A stretch of DNA of 17,061 nt from Candidatus Omnitrophota bacterium (GCA_030692055.1 JAUYCY010000064.1:1-17061); one strand, 5' to 3'. Positions 1 to 7,002 are shown, counted from the stretch's first letter. Numbers and translations are program-made. Notes: generated by a model not told the origin, from the sequence alone.

Positions 1-13
1 ACCTTTATTTACC

Positions 14-137
14 CGCCAGATTTGCTGCGCAAATCTGGCGAGGTATCCGCCTTGCGTCCGATGCGACATCTCGCCGAAGCAGTACCTCAGTTCGCATTCA
101 CCCCCGGCCATGGCCGGGGTACTCTGCGAAGGCGGAT
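14..137. repeat. Cluster of nested palindromes downstream of the PIG-L gene
   Basis: Three inverted repeats are stacked here. The first has a perfect 12-bp stem (CGCCAGATTTGC at 14-25, complement at 29-40) with a 3-base loop. The second is a perfect 18-bp palindrome, CCCCGGCCATGGCCGGGG, at 102-119. The third is a long-range pair, ATCCGCCTT at 46-54 with AAGGCGGAT at 129-137, that encloses the second. The cluster starts 13 bp beyond the stop codon of the PIG-L gene and could also stop transcription, but there is no clear T-run on the minus strand. No gene is seen in positions 1-150. Confidence 0.7.
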
Positions 138-150
138 AGAAATACGAGAA

Positions 151-1458
151 TTACATTTTTAAAATAGCCCAAGGAGCTATATGCAGGGCAAATACCTTTC
201 CTTTTAAAACTATACGGCTAAAAATATACTCTGGGTCACTTAAGGCCTTTAAAGGTAACCTTATAAACATATTAGTCTCGTCGGCGGTTGCCTCGACGCC
301 ATCCATGATAAATCTCTTTCTTTTTTCGTAAGTAATTATGTATTTACCTTTTGCTTTTAAAAAAACTTTTGGCATAAATGAAAAATCTAAGTCGCTCCTG
401 TATCCTAAAAGATAAATATCAGCCTTTATTCCTTTCGCGACTTTTTTATTAAAAGCGATACGTATACAAAGGAAATCTTTATCTTTGCTATAGGTTATTT
501 GCGAAACAAACTCAGAGTCTACATTAAAAGAACGCATGAATTTACCCTTGCTCAAATCTATTCCTTGATAAAAACAGAATAATTCATTCTTTCTTATAAA
601 ACTAAGAAAATACTGTTTGGCGAAAGTTAACTGGCTTTTGTAAAATGAAACAGCTTGATACTTGTTTTTTATCTCTTGATCTGTTAAGGGAAATTTTTCC
701 CATATTATGCCTCTGTTATCGACATCGTTAGGTAGCTCTAACACAAAAGAAGGCAAGTATTTTCTCGGTTTTGGCCATCCTGCCTTATGCACTAAATAAG
801 GGTTGACCGCGGGTTCTAACTGCCCGATTAAATCTAGAAGCGCAACCTTAAGATAAATATATAGGCTTCTGTGGTCGGGATTTGTATCTTGCGGGCTTGA
901 GACAAAAATCTGGGTAGGCTTAAATTTCAACAAGATATTTTTTAAATCCGCCAATATACTTTGCCCTACATAAGCAGCGCCGAAAGACGGTGCGTCTTCA
1001 TAGGGAACTCTATCTATACGGGTAATGAAACTAGCCGGAGGCTTGTCTTTATTCCAAAAACTGGTAAGGATGCTTTCAGTAAATCTATCAGGATAGCCTA
1101 AAAAGATAAGGCTGTCCTTTCCTACTCCCAGAAATTCCATAGCCTTATATGCTTCTTGCTGGCGGGTTTTACCTATTTGAATAAAACCGCCCTTAGAAAG
1201 AGCCGGCTTTTTTTTGTAAAGAAAATAGGAAAGTTCGTTATAGTCACCGTTGGTAAGATAGGCTATTTTTATTTGCGCTCCTTTGGCCCGCGCGCGCTGT
1301 ATTACTCCCGCTAGCGCCAAGACCTCATCATCAGGATGAGGAGCTAAAATAAGAACTCTGTCTTTAGGTGAAAAATCTATTTCCGCTAAAGCGTATCGGC
1401 AATGGAAAAAAGCAATGCATGATAATAGAAAAAAAAATCGTATAACTTTTAAAGTCAT
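151..1458 (-). CDS. Exported PIG-L (LmbE-like) family deacetylase
   Basis: 435 residues. Residues 1-25 look like a Sec signal peptide (basic MTLKVIR, then a hydrophobic core, then ALAE). The mature part opens with the PIG-L signature PHPDDE at about 40-45 (His41, Asp44 as metal ligands), followed by a Rossmann-like core. The third metal ligand is probably His196 in DTNPDHRSLY. The family removes acetyl groups from N-acetylglucosamine-type substrates using zinc, and here it would act outside the cytoplasm. Residues from about 300 to 435 form an extra C-terminal domain, rich in alternating hydrophobic residues, that I do not recognise. The gene has its own predicted promoter and no partner gene on its left, so context does not name the substrate. 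Family assignment is firm; substrate unknown. Confidence 0.88.
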   Translation of the reverse strand: MTLKVIRFFFLLSCIAFFHCRYALAEIDFSPKDRVLILAPHPDDEVLALAGVIQRARAKGAQIKIAYLTNGDYNELSYFLYKKKPALSKGGFIQIGKTRQQEAYKAMEFLGVGKDSLIFLGYPDRFTESILTSFWNKDKPPASFITRIDRVPYEDAPSFGAAYVGQSILADLKNILLKFKPTQIFVSSPQDTNPDHRSLYIYLKVALLDLIGQLEPAVNPYLVHKAGWPKPRKYLPSFVLELPNDVDNRGIIWEKFPLTDQEIKNKYQAVSFYKSQLTFAKQYFLSFIRKNELFCFYQGIDLSKGKFMRSFNVDSEFVSQITYSKDKDFLCIRIAFNKKVAKGIKADIYLLGYRSDLDFSFMPKVFLKAKGKYIITYEKRKRFIMDGVEATADETNMFIRLPLKALSDPEYIFSRIVLKGKVFALHIAPWAILKM

Positions 1459-1470
1459 ATCGTTAATCTC

Positions 1471-1499
1471 ATTATAATAAGACAGCGCAAATGATTCAA
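1471..1499 (-). promoter_or_regulatory. Predicted sigma70 promoter of the PIG-L gene
   Basis: On the minus strand there is a TTGAAT -35 box (1494-1499), a 17-bp spacer and a perfect TATAAT -10 box (1471-1476). Only 12 bases separate the -10 box from the ATG at 1458, so the untranslated leader would be about 5 bases, without room for a Shine-Dalgarno sequence. The transcript would be essentially leaderless, unless the real promoter lies further upstream. Confidence 0.5.
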
Positions 1500-1508
1500 G
1501 GCTAAAGT

Positions 1509-1534
1509 GAGATTTTTACGGGAGATTTTTACGG
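1509..1534. repeat. Exact 13-bp tandem duplication
   Basis: GAGATTTTTACGG occurs twice in direct succession (1509-1521 and 1522-1534) in the gap between the response regulator gene and the PIG-L gene. No function is evident. It may be a simple replication-slippage product. Confidence 0.8.
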
Positions 1535-1573
1535 GAAAAATTGAAACTATATAAATAAAAATAAAGTGGACAC

Positions 1574-1927
1574 TTACAAATTTTCTATAATCTTAATTAA
1601 CTCTTGTGGTATTATCGGTTTAACCAGATAACCAAGAACGCCAATGGATTCTGGCGGATTTCTATCAACAAAGACTTGGTCACCAGTAATAAAATATGCT
1701 TTAACCTGTGGATTAATCTGTTTTAGTTTTTGCAGTACCTCGATTCCTGTTATGTCAGACAAATGTAAATCCAAGAATACACCATCAGGCTTGTTTTCTT
1801 GGTAGATTTTTATTCCTTCCTCAGGTGTTGTGGCAGTTAGTACTTTTGCACTTCCTCTTCTTTCAATCATTTTAGCTAAAGCGGCAAGCATTTCTCCTTC
1901 GTCATCAACAATAAGAATTGTTTTCAT
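1574..1927 (-). CDS. Receiver-only response regulator, probable partner of the adjacent kinase
   Basis: 117 residues, exactly one receiver domain with no output domain. The acidic pocket is Asp9-Asp10 (LIVDDE), the phospho-acceptor is Asp53 (FLDLHLSD), the switch Thr is Thr81 (YFITGD) and the conserved Lys is Lys103 (LVKP), so all key residues are present. The start codon overlaps the stop of the histidine kinase gene by 4 bp (ATGA), indicating translational coupling and a dedicated pair. Lacking a DNA-binding or enzymatic domain, it must act through another protein, as CheY- or Spo0F-like proteins do. In the Ralstonia phc locus, which this run of genes resembles, a response regulator likewise follows the kinase. 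Confidence 0.92.
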   Translation of the reverse strand: MKTILIVDDEGEMLAALAKMIERRGSAKVLTATTPEEGIKIYQENKPDGVFLDLHLSDITGIEVLQKLKQINPQVKAYFITGDQVFVDRNPPESIGVLGYLVKPIIPQELIKIIENL

Positions 1928-4119
1928 GGTTTTACTCCTTTCTTGGGTAGTTTTATATAAAGGGTTGTACCTTTCATATATTCTGACTCAAACCAAACCT
2001 TTCCCTGATGGTTTTCTTCAATTAGCCTCTTTACCACATACATACCAATACCTGTTCCTGATATGTAAGAAGATTTGGTGGTAAAGAAAGGGGCAAAAAT
2101 TTTAGATTTATCTTTTTCTTTTACGCCTGAGCCGTTATCGGATATTGCTATGAGGGAATAATCAGGCTCTTGGGTTAGTTTCAGGGTAATTGAGGGTTTA
2201 AATTTGTCTTTTTCTTCAGGGCGTAGGCGGTAGTTTCTTTTGTCTAAGATAGCTTCATAGGCATTATCTATGATATTAAAGAGGCATTCAAGGAGCTGAA
2301 TTCTTATTCCATAGATAATGTCATTGGTTCCTAAATCAAGTCTTATGGGAAACTTGCTAATTTCGTGTTTTGTCTGTACAAGCTCTAAGACGTTATTTAT
2401 AAATTCATTTAAAGAAAATTCGCTAAAGAATTTAGCTTTTTCGTCTTGTGCTGCACGGCCAAAGTTTAAGATTCCTTTGATTACACCATCAGTTCTTGTT
2501 ACATTGGCGATAATTGAGGCAGTATTTGTTAAAAACTCATCAAAGGCTTTCTTTAGGTCAGGGTTTTCATCTATAAGCTTCGGGTGTGTTTTAATAAAGT
2601 CCTTCATGCTAAAATCTAAATCTCCAGCACAAATTGCAAACTGATTCAACCTGTTCTTTATTTGATGAGCTGCGCCGTCAGCCATACCGCCTATTAGATG
2701 TAGCTTATCTGCGGTAAAGATTTTCTCCTGAGCGTTTTTAAATTCTTCTAAGAATAAACAATAGCTAATAGCCAAGGCTGCCTGATGGGAAAGGGTCCTA
2801 AAGACAGTCAGGTCATCCTGAGAATAAGGCTGATGGTTTAATTTTTCTCCTAAAAAAACAAATCCTAAGAGATTGTTTTCAACACTAGAAGGGATAATCA
2901 AACTTAATGGCAATGGCGGTTCTAAAGAATTGCGCAAGCTTTCAGGTAATTCTTCGTAAGGCACAGGCGTTTGGTTGATTCTTAAGTAATCAACGAGAGG
3001 GTGATTGTAAGGAAACTTTATTTCAAATTTACTCAATCCGGAATCTCTTATGGCTTTGAGATGATAAGATTGGTGATTCGGATTATCAAGAAAAATAGCT
3101 GCAAATTCTATCTTTACTAATTTTTTTATAATATAAACAATAAGTTTTGCTAAATGGTTTAAGTTGCGTTCCCTTACCATGCCGCTTGCGGCTTGCAGAA
3201 GTAATTTTTGATAGCTTTTTTGTTCGGCAAGCAGGATATTTTCCATATTCTTTTTGATTTGGTTATAAGCAAAAGTGGAAAGCGTTGCAAAGAAAGCCAG
3301 TAAACAAAACGGCAGAAACCACCAATGCATACCCAATAGCGGATATAAAACAGGTTGCATTGTATAGGCAAAGAAAAATGGTATGCTTAATAGGAAGGGA
3401 TAAGCTATTATTAATGCTGTAGCGCGACTGAAAGCGACACGGATATCCATTAATTGGTATTTAACAATAGCGTAAGTATATATACAGGGGAAAATCATCA
3501 TGAAAATGAAACCAAAAGGATAAATATTAATTCCATAGTTAGCTAAAAAATCCACACTTCCGCAAACTCCAAATAGAGTGCCTAGAAGCGCATATTTTGT
3601 TCTTAGCTTTTCGATATCAGATATGGCATTTTTCCTATCCCATATTTTCAAAAACAAAGAAATAATCGCATAGGTGAATAGAGTCACGAAAATTAAGATT
3701 AATAAAGGATGCAGCGGCAGAGATGCGCGAGGGTAGTATCCCCAATTATATTTATAAATTCCATTTAGAAGCCAATTTGAAGACCACAAGAAGATTATAA
3801 GGGAGCTGGCAGATAACCAACTAAAAAATAAAAGAAACCTGTTTCTCTTTCCAACCAAGCAAGATACAAAATAAGAAAAAGTATAAGGTATAAGGATAAT
3901 ACCGATGTAACTCAACTTATACCAAAAAACAATAATTGTTTCTTTATCAGAAATAATTGCAATGGAAGAGAACAAAAGCCAGACGGCAATAGTTGACCCG
4001 AAAACAAAAAAGCTCCGATTTACTCTTGATTTTTTATTTTTTTTAAAAGCAAACAGGGAGAAAAGAAAAACGATAAGGCATGATGAAAGATGGGATAAAA
4101 AATATAGATTTAGTTTCAT
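1924..4119 (-). CDS. Membrane histidine kinase: 7TM sensor, GAF, HisKA, HATPase
   Basis: 731 residues. Residues 1-290 hold about seven to eight hydrophobic segments of the HisKA_7TM type (N-terminal region like that of many orphan sensor kinases), suited to sensing a membrane-soluble ligand. A GAF-like domain spans roughly 303-455. The phospho-acceptor helix has His485 in GAAHQIKNRL. The ATP-binding domain shows the N box (ECLFNIIDNA, 611-620), G1 (DNGSG, 661-665), F box (FAPFFTTK, 675-682) and G2 (GTGIG, 688-692). All catalytic motifs are intact. It overlaps the upstream methyltransferase gene and the downstream response regulator gene by 4 bp each. By analogy with PhcS, I infer that it detects the methyl ester made by the methyltransferase, but nothing in the sequence proves the ligand. 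Confidence 0.93.
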   Translation of the reverse strand: MKLNLYFLSHLSSCLIVFLFSLFAFKKNKKSRVNRSFFVFGSTIAVWLLFSSIAIISDKETIIVFWYKLSYIGIILIPYTFSYFVSCLVGKRNRFLLFFSWLSASSLIIFLWSSNWLLNGIYKYNWGYYPRASLPLHPLLILIFVTLFTYAIISLFLKIWDRKNAISDIEKLRTKYALLGTLFGVCGSVDFLANYGINIYPFGFIFMMIFPCIYTYAIVKYQLMDIRVAFSRATALIIAYPFLLSIPFFFAYTMQPVLYPLLGMHWWFLPFCLLAFFATLSTFAYNQIKKNMENILLAEQKSYQKLLLQAASGMVRERNLNHLAKLIVYIIKKLVKIEFAAIFLDNPNHQSYHLKAIRDSGLSKFEIKFPYNHPLVDYLRINQTPVPYEELPESLRNSLEPPLPLSLIIPSSVENNLLGFVFLGEKLNHQPYSQDDLTVFRTLSHQAALAISYCLFLEEFKNAQEKIFTADKLHLIGGMADGAAHQIKNRLNQFAICAGDLDFSMKDFIKTHPKLIDENPDLKKAFDEFLTNTASIIANVTRTDGVIKGILNFGRAAQDEKAKFFSEFSLNEFINNVLELVQTKHEISKFPIRLDLGTNDIIYGIRIQLLECLFNIIDNAYEAILDKRNYRLRPEEKDKFKPSITLKLTQEPDYSLIAISDNGSGVKEKDKSKIFAPFFTTKSSYISGTGIGMYVVKRLIEENHQGKVWFESEYMKGTTLYIKLPKKGVKP

Positions 4120-5141
4120 TGCGCGGCTAGATCTATGAAAAAGATGTGTTTTGTATCGTCTTCGCTGATTTTCATTTCATATTTATATTCGCTGAGCGAT
4201 TCGTTAATAATCTTTTCCATGTCTTCTTTGCTACGAGGAAGAAATGACCAATCACAAAACCAATCCGAGGCGATAGATTTGTGAACTTTAACATTTTTAT
4301 GTGCAAGTATTAGCGTGCCTTTTTCTTTTAATGAATTAAAACAAAATTTTATAATCTCGCCTAAAATAAGATTCGGAAGGTAATCTACTAATCCAATACT
4401 ATAAATTAAATCTTGTTTCCCCAAAATCTTCAAGTATTTGTCCGGTGTTTTATATAAATTGATGATATTCTCTTGCACAAAACTAAATTTGATAGAAACT
4501 GAATGATATTCACCTAAAGTTTTTTTTGAAAATTCTAATGCATCGTTATCCCAATCTATTAAAGTAAGAACCAACTTTTTATTAAACGGAAATTTGGTAC
4601 TATCCAGCAATTCTCTTATTTCCCTACACGAACCAGATCCAAGATTCATAATATTCAATTTTTCGGTTTTATAATTTTTAACAAAATCAATGAGCCTGTT
4701 TTTCATTATATCTTTTCTAATCCTAATAGCCTCTACATAACTATCTTTAAGAAGATATTTATCTCCGCAAAAACTAAAGCCTTCCGATAAGGGTTTATTA
4801 CCATATAATATTTCTATTAATTTGTAATCCCCCGGATGCCCCGATGGTTTATCATAACCCCATCGCATTAAGAAAATCTTATTAATGAAACTACTCGCTT
4901 GTTTTCTAAATGTTTGCTTAATTTTTTTTAAAACCGCTTTTTTATTAATCATCCCCTCTATCTCTGCCATCTTATTTATTAAATAATCGGAGTAGGAAGC
5001 ATAGGGGGCATAAGCTTTATCCTGGGAAATTTTATTATTTATAATAAGATTTTCTAACTCATTCATTTTTTGGAGATATTCTTCCACATCCTTTGTGAAA
5101 AAAATCTCAACTGCTTGTTTTTCTCTAGGTCCGTTTGTCAT
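4116..5141 (-). CDS. PhcB-like SAM-dependent methyltransferase (fatty-acid methyl ester synthase candidate)
   Basis: 341 residues. The class I methyltransferase core has motif I LNIMNLGSGS (162-171), the acidic strand-2 motif LIDWD (194-198) and SIGLVDYL (248-255). Before the core is the block RWGYDKPSGHPGDY (93-106) followed by EAIRIRKDIM (137-146). From memory, this block marks the family annotated as extracellular-factor 3-hydroxypalmitate methyl ester biosynthesis protein (PhcB). The length matches PhcB. In Ralstonia, PhcB makes the quorum signal, a 3-hydroxy fatty acid methyl ester, from SAM and a hydroxyacyl substrate. Here the gene sits between an ACP remnant and a coupled kinase/regulator pair, which fits signal synthesis. 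No strong Shine-Dalgarno precedes the ATG. The gene looks more AT-rich than its neighbours, a possible sign of transfer. Exact substrate is inferred. Confidence 0.8.
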   Translation of the reverse strand: MTNGPREKQAVEIFFTKDVEEYLQKMNELENLIINNKISQDKAYAPYASYSDYLINKMAEIEGMINKKAVLKKIKQTFRKQASSFINKIFLMRWGYDKPSGHPGDYKLIEILYGNKPLSEGFSFCGDKYLLKDSYVEAIRIRKDIMKNRLIDFVKNYKTEKLNIMNLGSGSCREIRELLDSTKFPFNKKLVLTLIDWDNDALEFSKKTLGEYHSVSIKFSFVQENIINLYKTPDKYLKILGKQDLIYSIGLVDYLPNLILGEIIKFCFNSLKEKGTLILAHKNVKVHKSIASDWFCDWSFLPRSKEDMEKIINESLSEYKYEMKISEDDTKHIFFIDLAAQ

Positions 5142-5183
5142 CGTAATGATGTCTTTTATCTATCGTTCTAGTTCTTTATCCAT

Positions 5184-5203
5184 ATTGTTAAATATTTAAC
5201 AAT
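5184..5203. promoter_or_regulatory. Perfect 20-bp palindrome between the ACP remnant and the methyltransferase gene
   Basis: ATTGTTAAATATTTAACAAT is self-complementary over all 20 bases. It lies 4 bp after the ACP stop codon and 42 bp before the methyltransferase ATG. Length and AT-rich symmetry suit a homodimeric transcription factor site. It is not a good terminator because it lacks GC pairs. An internal promoter controlled at this site would let the methyltransferase, kinase and regulator be expressed apart from the ACP. Confidence 0.6.
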
Positions 5204-5207
5204 TTCT

Positions 5208-5378
5208 CTATTGTAGATATACGTTCTCAAGTGATCTAATTTTAGGTATTTCAGCTTCGGGAATGACTACTTTATATTTCTTCTCAATACTCGCTACAAC
5301 CTCTAATGCCATCATACTGTCAATGCCTAAATCTTCAGCAAAACGGGAATCATCTTTGATCTGTTCCTTTGTTTTCAT
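5208..5378 (-). CDS. Acyl carrier protein, C-terminal two-thirds (helices II-IV)
   Basis: The reading frame from ATG 5378 gives 56 residues that begin MKTKEQIKDDSRFAEDLGID. The phosphopantetheine motif LGIDSMM carries the modifiable Ser (residue 21 of this start). After it come EVVASIEKKYKVVIPE and KIRSLENVY, the usual ACP helix II to IV pattern. Helix I is missing. A Shine-Dalgarno-like GAGG stands 9 bases before this ATG; an in-frame GTG at 5411 is a poorer start. Helix I is encoded in the same frame just upstream (5418-5552) but is cut off by a TGA inside a repeat insertion. A carrier without helix I is unlikely to fold normally, so this is either a dead gene or the product needs a mechanism not visible here. 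It is the first gene of the methyltransferase-kinase-regulator run. Confidence 0.6.
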   Translation of the reverse strand: MKTKEQIKDDSRFAEDLGIDSMMALEVVASIEKKYKVVIPEAEIPKIRSLENVYLQ

Positions 5379-5390
5379 ATACAGTTTCCT

Positions 5391-5465
5391 CGTGCCACAG
5401 TAACATGTCACAGTATGTCACAGTATGTCACAGTAAGACATAATGCTTTGTTGGATCGGTGGCAC
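5391..5465. repeat. 10-bp tandem repeat framed by a 7-bp inverted repeat, inside the ACP gene
   Basis: TGTCACAGTA occurs three times in succession at 5406-5435, with a degenerate fourth unit (CACAGTAACA) beside it. The array is bracketed by GTGCCAC (5392-5398) and its complement GTGGCAC (5459-5465). The stretch falls between the helix-I and helix-II coding parts of the ACP gene and supplies the in-frame TGA at 5418-5420. It looks like a small inserted element. Confidence 0.75.
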
Positions 5466-5552
5466 TCTTGGCCACGACTTTAATGATGCGTTTTCTGAGA
5501 GTAGCTGTTTGAGTTCGTTTTTGACCTGTTCAAGGTTAATTTCGCTAGACAT
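5418..5552 (-). pseudogene. 5' part of the interrupted acyl carrier protein gene
   Basis: ATG 5552 opens 44 codons beginning MSSEINLEQVKNELKQLLSE, an amphipathic helix of the kind that starts ACPs. The frame then runs into residues that do not resemble an ACP (from about KSWPRV) and stops at TGA 5418-5420. It is in the same phase as the downstream ACP part, so a single 115-codon frame would read through but for this one stop, against about 85-90 codons for a normal carrier. The excess corresponds to the repeat insertion. A G-rich Shine-Dalgarno (GGGGGG, about 8 bases before ATG) and a promoter lie upstream. I infer that one ACP gene was split by insertion. Confidence 0.6.
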
Positions 5553-5578
5553 ATTGTTACCCCCCCTACACAAGGCTT

Positions 5579-5612
5579 ATTTTATATCCTTATAGCTTAT
5601 AAATCAAGCTAT
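5579..5612 (-). promoter_or_regulatory. Predicted promoter with operator-like dyad for the ACP-methyltransferase-kinase operon
   Basis: On the minus strand there is a TTGATT -35 box (5602-5607), a 17-bp spacer and a TAAAAT -10 box (5579-5584), 26 bp before ATG 5552. A 7-bp inverted repeat, ATAGCTT at 5592-5598 and AAGCTAT at 5606-5612 with a 7-base spacer, covers part of the -35 box. A protein bound there would block or recruit polymerase. Confidence 0.5.
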
Positions 5613-5660
5613 TATGGCTAAAAGTGAGATTTTGGAGTTTCCCCATTTTTTTAATCTGAA

Positions 5661-5749
5661 TGACGGATGGAAACGGATGGTTACGGATTCATACGGATAA
5701 TTATAGGATTTATCCGTTTGAATCCGCCAAAATCCGTATGCATCCGTTT
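5661..5749. repeat. Palindromic ACGGAT/ATCCGT repeat cluster
   Basis: Short ACGGAT units, spaced by 3 to 4 bases, face complementary ATCCGT units. The outer arms are AAACGGATG (5671-5679) and CATCCGTTT (5741-5749), and the inner arms meet around 5700. The right arm has one unit more than the left. The rest of the 300-bp gap between the ACP and ATP-grasp genes (5613-5852) shows nothing else I recognise. Confidence 0.75.
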
Positions 5750-5852
5750 CGCAATATCATAGATTTTAATTTCCCTTATTTCATTGGTTATAAAGAGTTG
5801 TGTAAAAATACCCATAAATTTTGGGGAATGTTCAGTAAAGTAAGATTCTTTA

Positions 5853-6986
5853 TTAATGAGGGAAAATGAGCCCGTAGCGGTTCAGCGCTTCCTTTAATAT
5901 AGCCTTTACTAAATCGCGGTAGCCCCTACCTTGCAGCCTACATAAAATTGGTAGGTCACTATAAAACGGCGAGAGGCCAGGCAAAGGGTTTATGTCTATT
6001 ATTTTGGGTATATTATTTTTATCCAATCTAAAATCTATACGCGCAACATCCCTAAGTTCTAAGATACTAAAAGCCATTAGGGCGTATTTTTTTATCTTGC
6101 GCCTAATCGCTGGGGGTATTTTCTTTTGCGGTTCATATTTTATTTTTGATTGCCACTCTCTTTTTACCTCTTGGGAATAAAGAAATATTTTTTGCGATTC
6201 GTCACGCAACCTTATCCTCATCATTCCTAAAAGGTAGGGATTTTTGTTTCCGCAGACACCAACGGTAATTTCATCTTTCTCTAAAAATTCCTCCACCAAT
6301 GCCGGCTGCTTATACTTGGAAATTACACAAGCTACCCTTTCTTTCAATTCTTTAAAATTTTTTACCACGGAATTTAAAAATATACCTTTCGAGGAGCCTT
6401 CCCAGCGTGGCTTGACTATAAATCTTTTTTTATCCCGACGCGATAAAACCAACCCCGACGTAACGTCGGGCTGGATGGAAGCGTGGTCGGGATTTCGCTC
6501 CACGTGTAGCGTCTGTGAGAAACTGCGGGCTTTAACCCGTGGAGCTTCATTTTCAAAAATATATTTTAAAGAAACTAAGTCTTTATCATCTTTTACTAAA
6601 AACATCAGCGGAACAGGAATATTCGCAGATTTTAAAATAATATTGGTAAGATATTTATCTAAAGTTATGCCTAGGGAAAGGGGGTCAGAACCGGAATAAG
6701 GAATATCTAAGCTCTCTAATAAACAAGGAACCTGTGATTCTCGCGCTCTGGTATTACCTATGCCCTCGGCAATATTGAAAATAAAGTCAGGCTTTCTCTT
6801 GAGAATATTTTTCAAGAAATTCTTGTCCTGCTCAAAAAGAATAACCTCAAAACCTAAAGCTTCTAACTCTTTCCTTAAGGCTTGTATAGTCTCGATCTCG
6901 TCATATTCTTCGAAAGCATCGTCTTTTATCCCTTTTTTCTTTAAGTTAAACGCTATGCCGATAGTATGTATCATGCAGTTTCTCAA
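5853..6986 (-). CDS. D-Ala-D-Ala-ligase-like ATP-grasp ligase
   Basis: 377 residues. The N-terminal domain has the ligase-family pattern AEGIGNTRARESQVPCLLE followed by IPYSGSD (73-101). The ATP-grasp part shows FIVKPRWEGSSKGI (189-202), VEEFLEKDEITVGV (231-244), ARIDFRLD (315-322) and DINPLPGLSP (331-340), which resembles the metal- and substrate-binding end of D-Ala-D-Ala ligases. Such enzymes join a carboxylate to an amine through an acyl phosphate. The substrate is probably not D-Ala, as there are no cell-wall genes around; the next gene upstream is a lysine 2,3-aminomutase. Residues about 148-186 do not fit the family and are encoded by palindromic elements inserted in frame. The start could be TTG 6986 or ATG 6974 (MIHTIG), which aligns better with the family. 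Confidence 0.8.
   Translation of the reverse strand: MRNCMIHTIGIAFNLKKKGIKDDAFEEYDEIETIQALRKELEALGFEVILFEQDKNFLKNILKRKPDFIFNIAEGIGNTRARESQVPCLLESLDIPYSGSDPLSLGITLDKYLTNIILKSANIPVPLMFLVKDDKDLVSLKYIFENEAPRVKARSFSQTLHVERNPDHASIQPDVTSGLVLSRRDKKRFIVKPRWEGSSKGIFLNSVVKNFKELKERVACVISKYKQPALVEEFLEKDEITVGVCGNKNPYLLGMMRIRLRDESQKIFLYSQEVKREWQSKIKYEPQKKIPPAIRRKIKKYALMAFSILELRDVARIDFRLDKNNIPKIIDINPLPGLSPFYSDLPILCRLQGRGYRDLVKAILKEALNRYGLIFPH
6432..6545. repeat. Two palindromic elements inserted in frame in the ATP-grasp gene
   Basis: Element 1 (6432-6493) has outer arms ATCCCGAC and GTCGGGAT and a central hairpin CCCGACGT-A-ACGTCGGG (6454-6470). Element 2 (6497-6545) has outer arms GCTCCACG and CGTGGAGC and a central CGGG/CCCG hairpin near 6526-6538. 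Together they encode about 38 residues with no stop in the gene's frame. Element 1 is clearly related to the intergenic element at 8614-8674: same size, same arms, similar centre. Confidence 0.75.
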
Positions 6987-7002
6987 AAATCACCCTAAGT
7001 AA

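Noticed and set aside
5406..5435. Phase-variable switch by repeat slippage in the ACP gene
   Set aside because: Worked through by hand: arrays of two or three units keep an in-frame TGA and one unit puts the downstream part out of frame, so slippage alone does not produce an intact ACP.
5660..5869. Plus-strand reading frame of 69 codons
   Set aside because: It is made mostly of the ACGGAT/ATCCGT palindromic repeat and overlaps the end of the ATP-grasp gene; no protein-like pattern and no Shine-Dalgarno.
6244..6699. 151-codon plus-strand frame opposite the ATP-grasp gene
   Set aside because: The minus-strand frame carries clear ATP-grasp motifs, so the opposite frame is a shadow.
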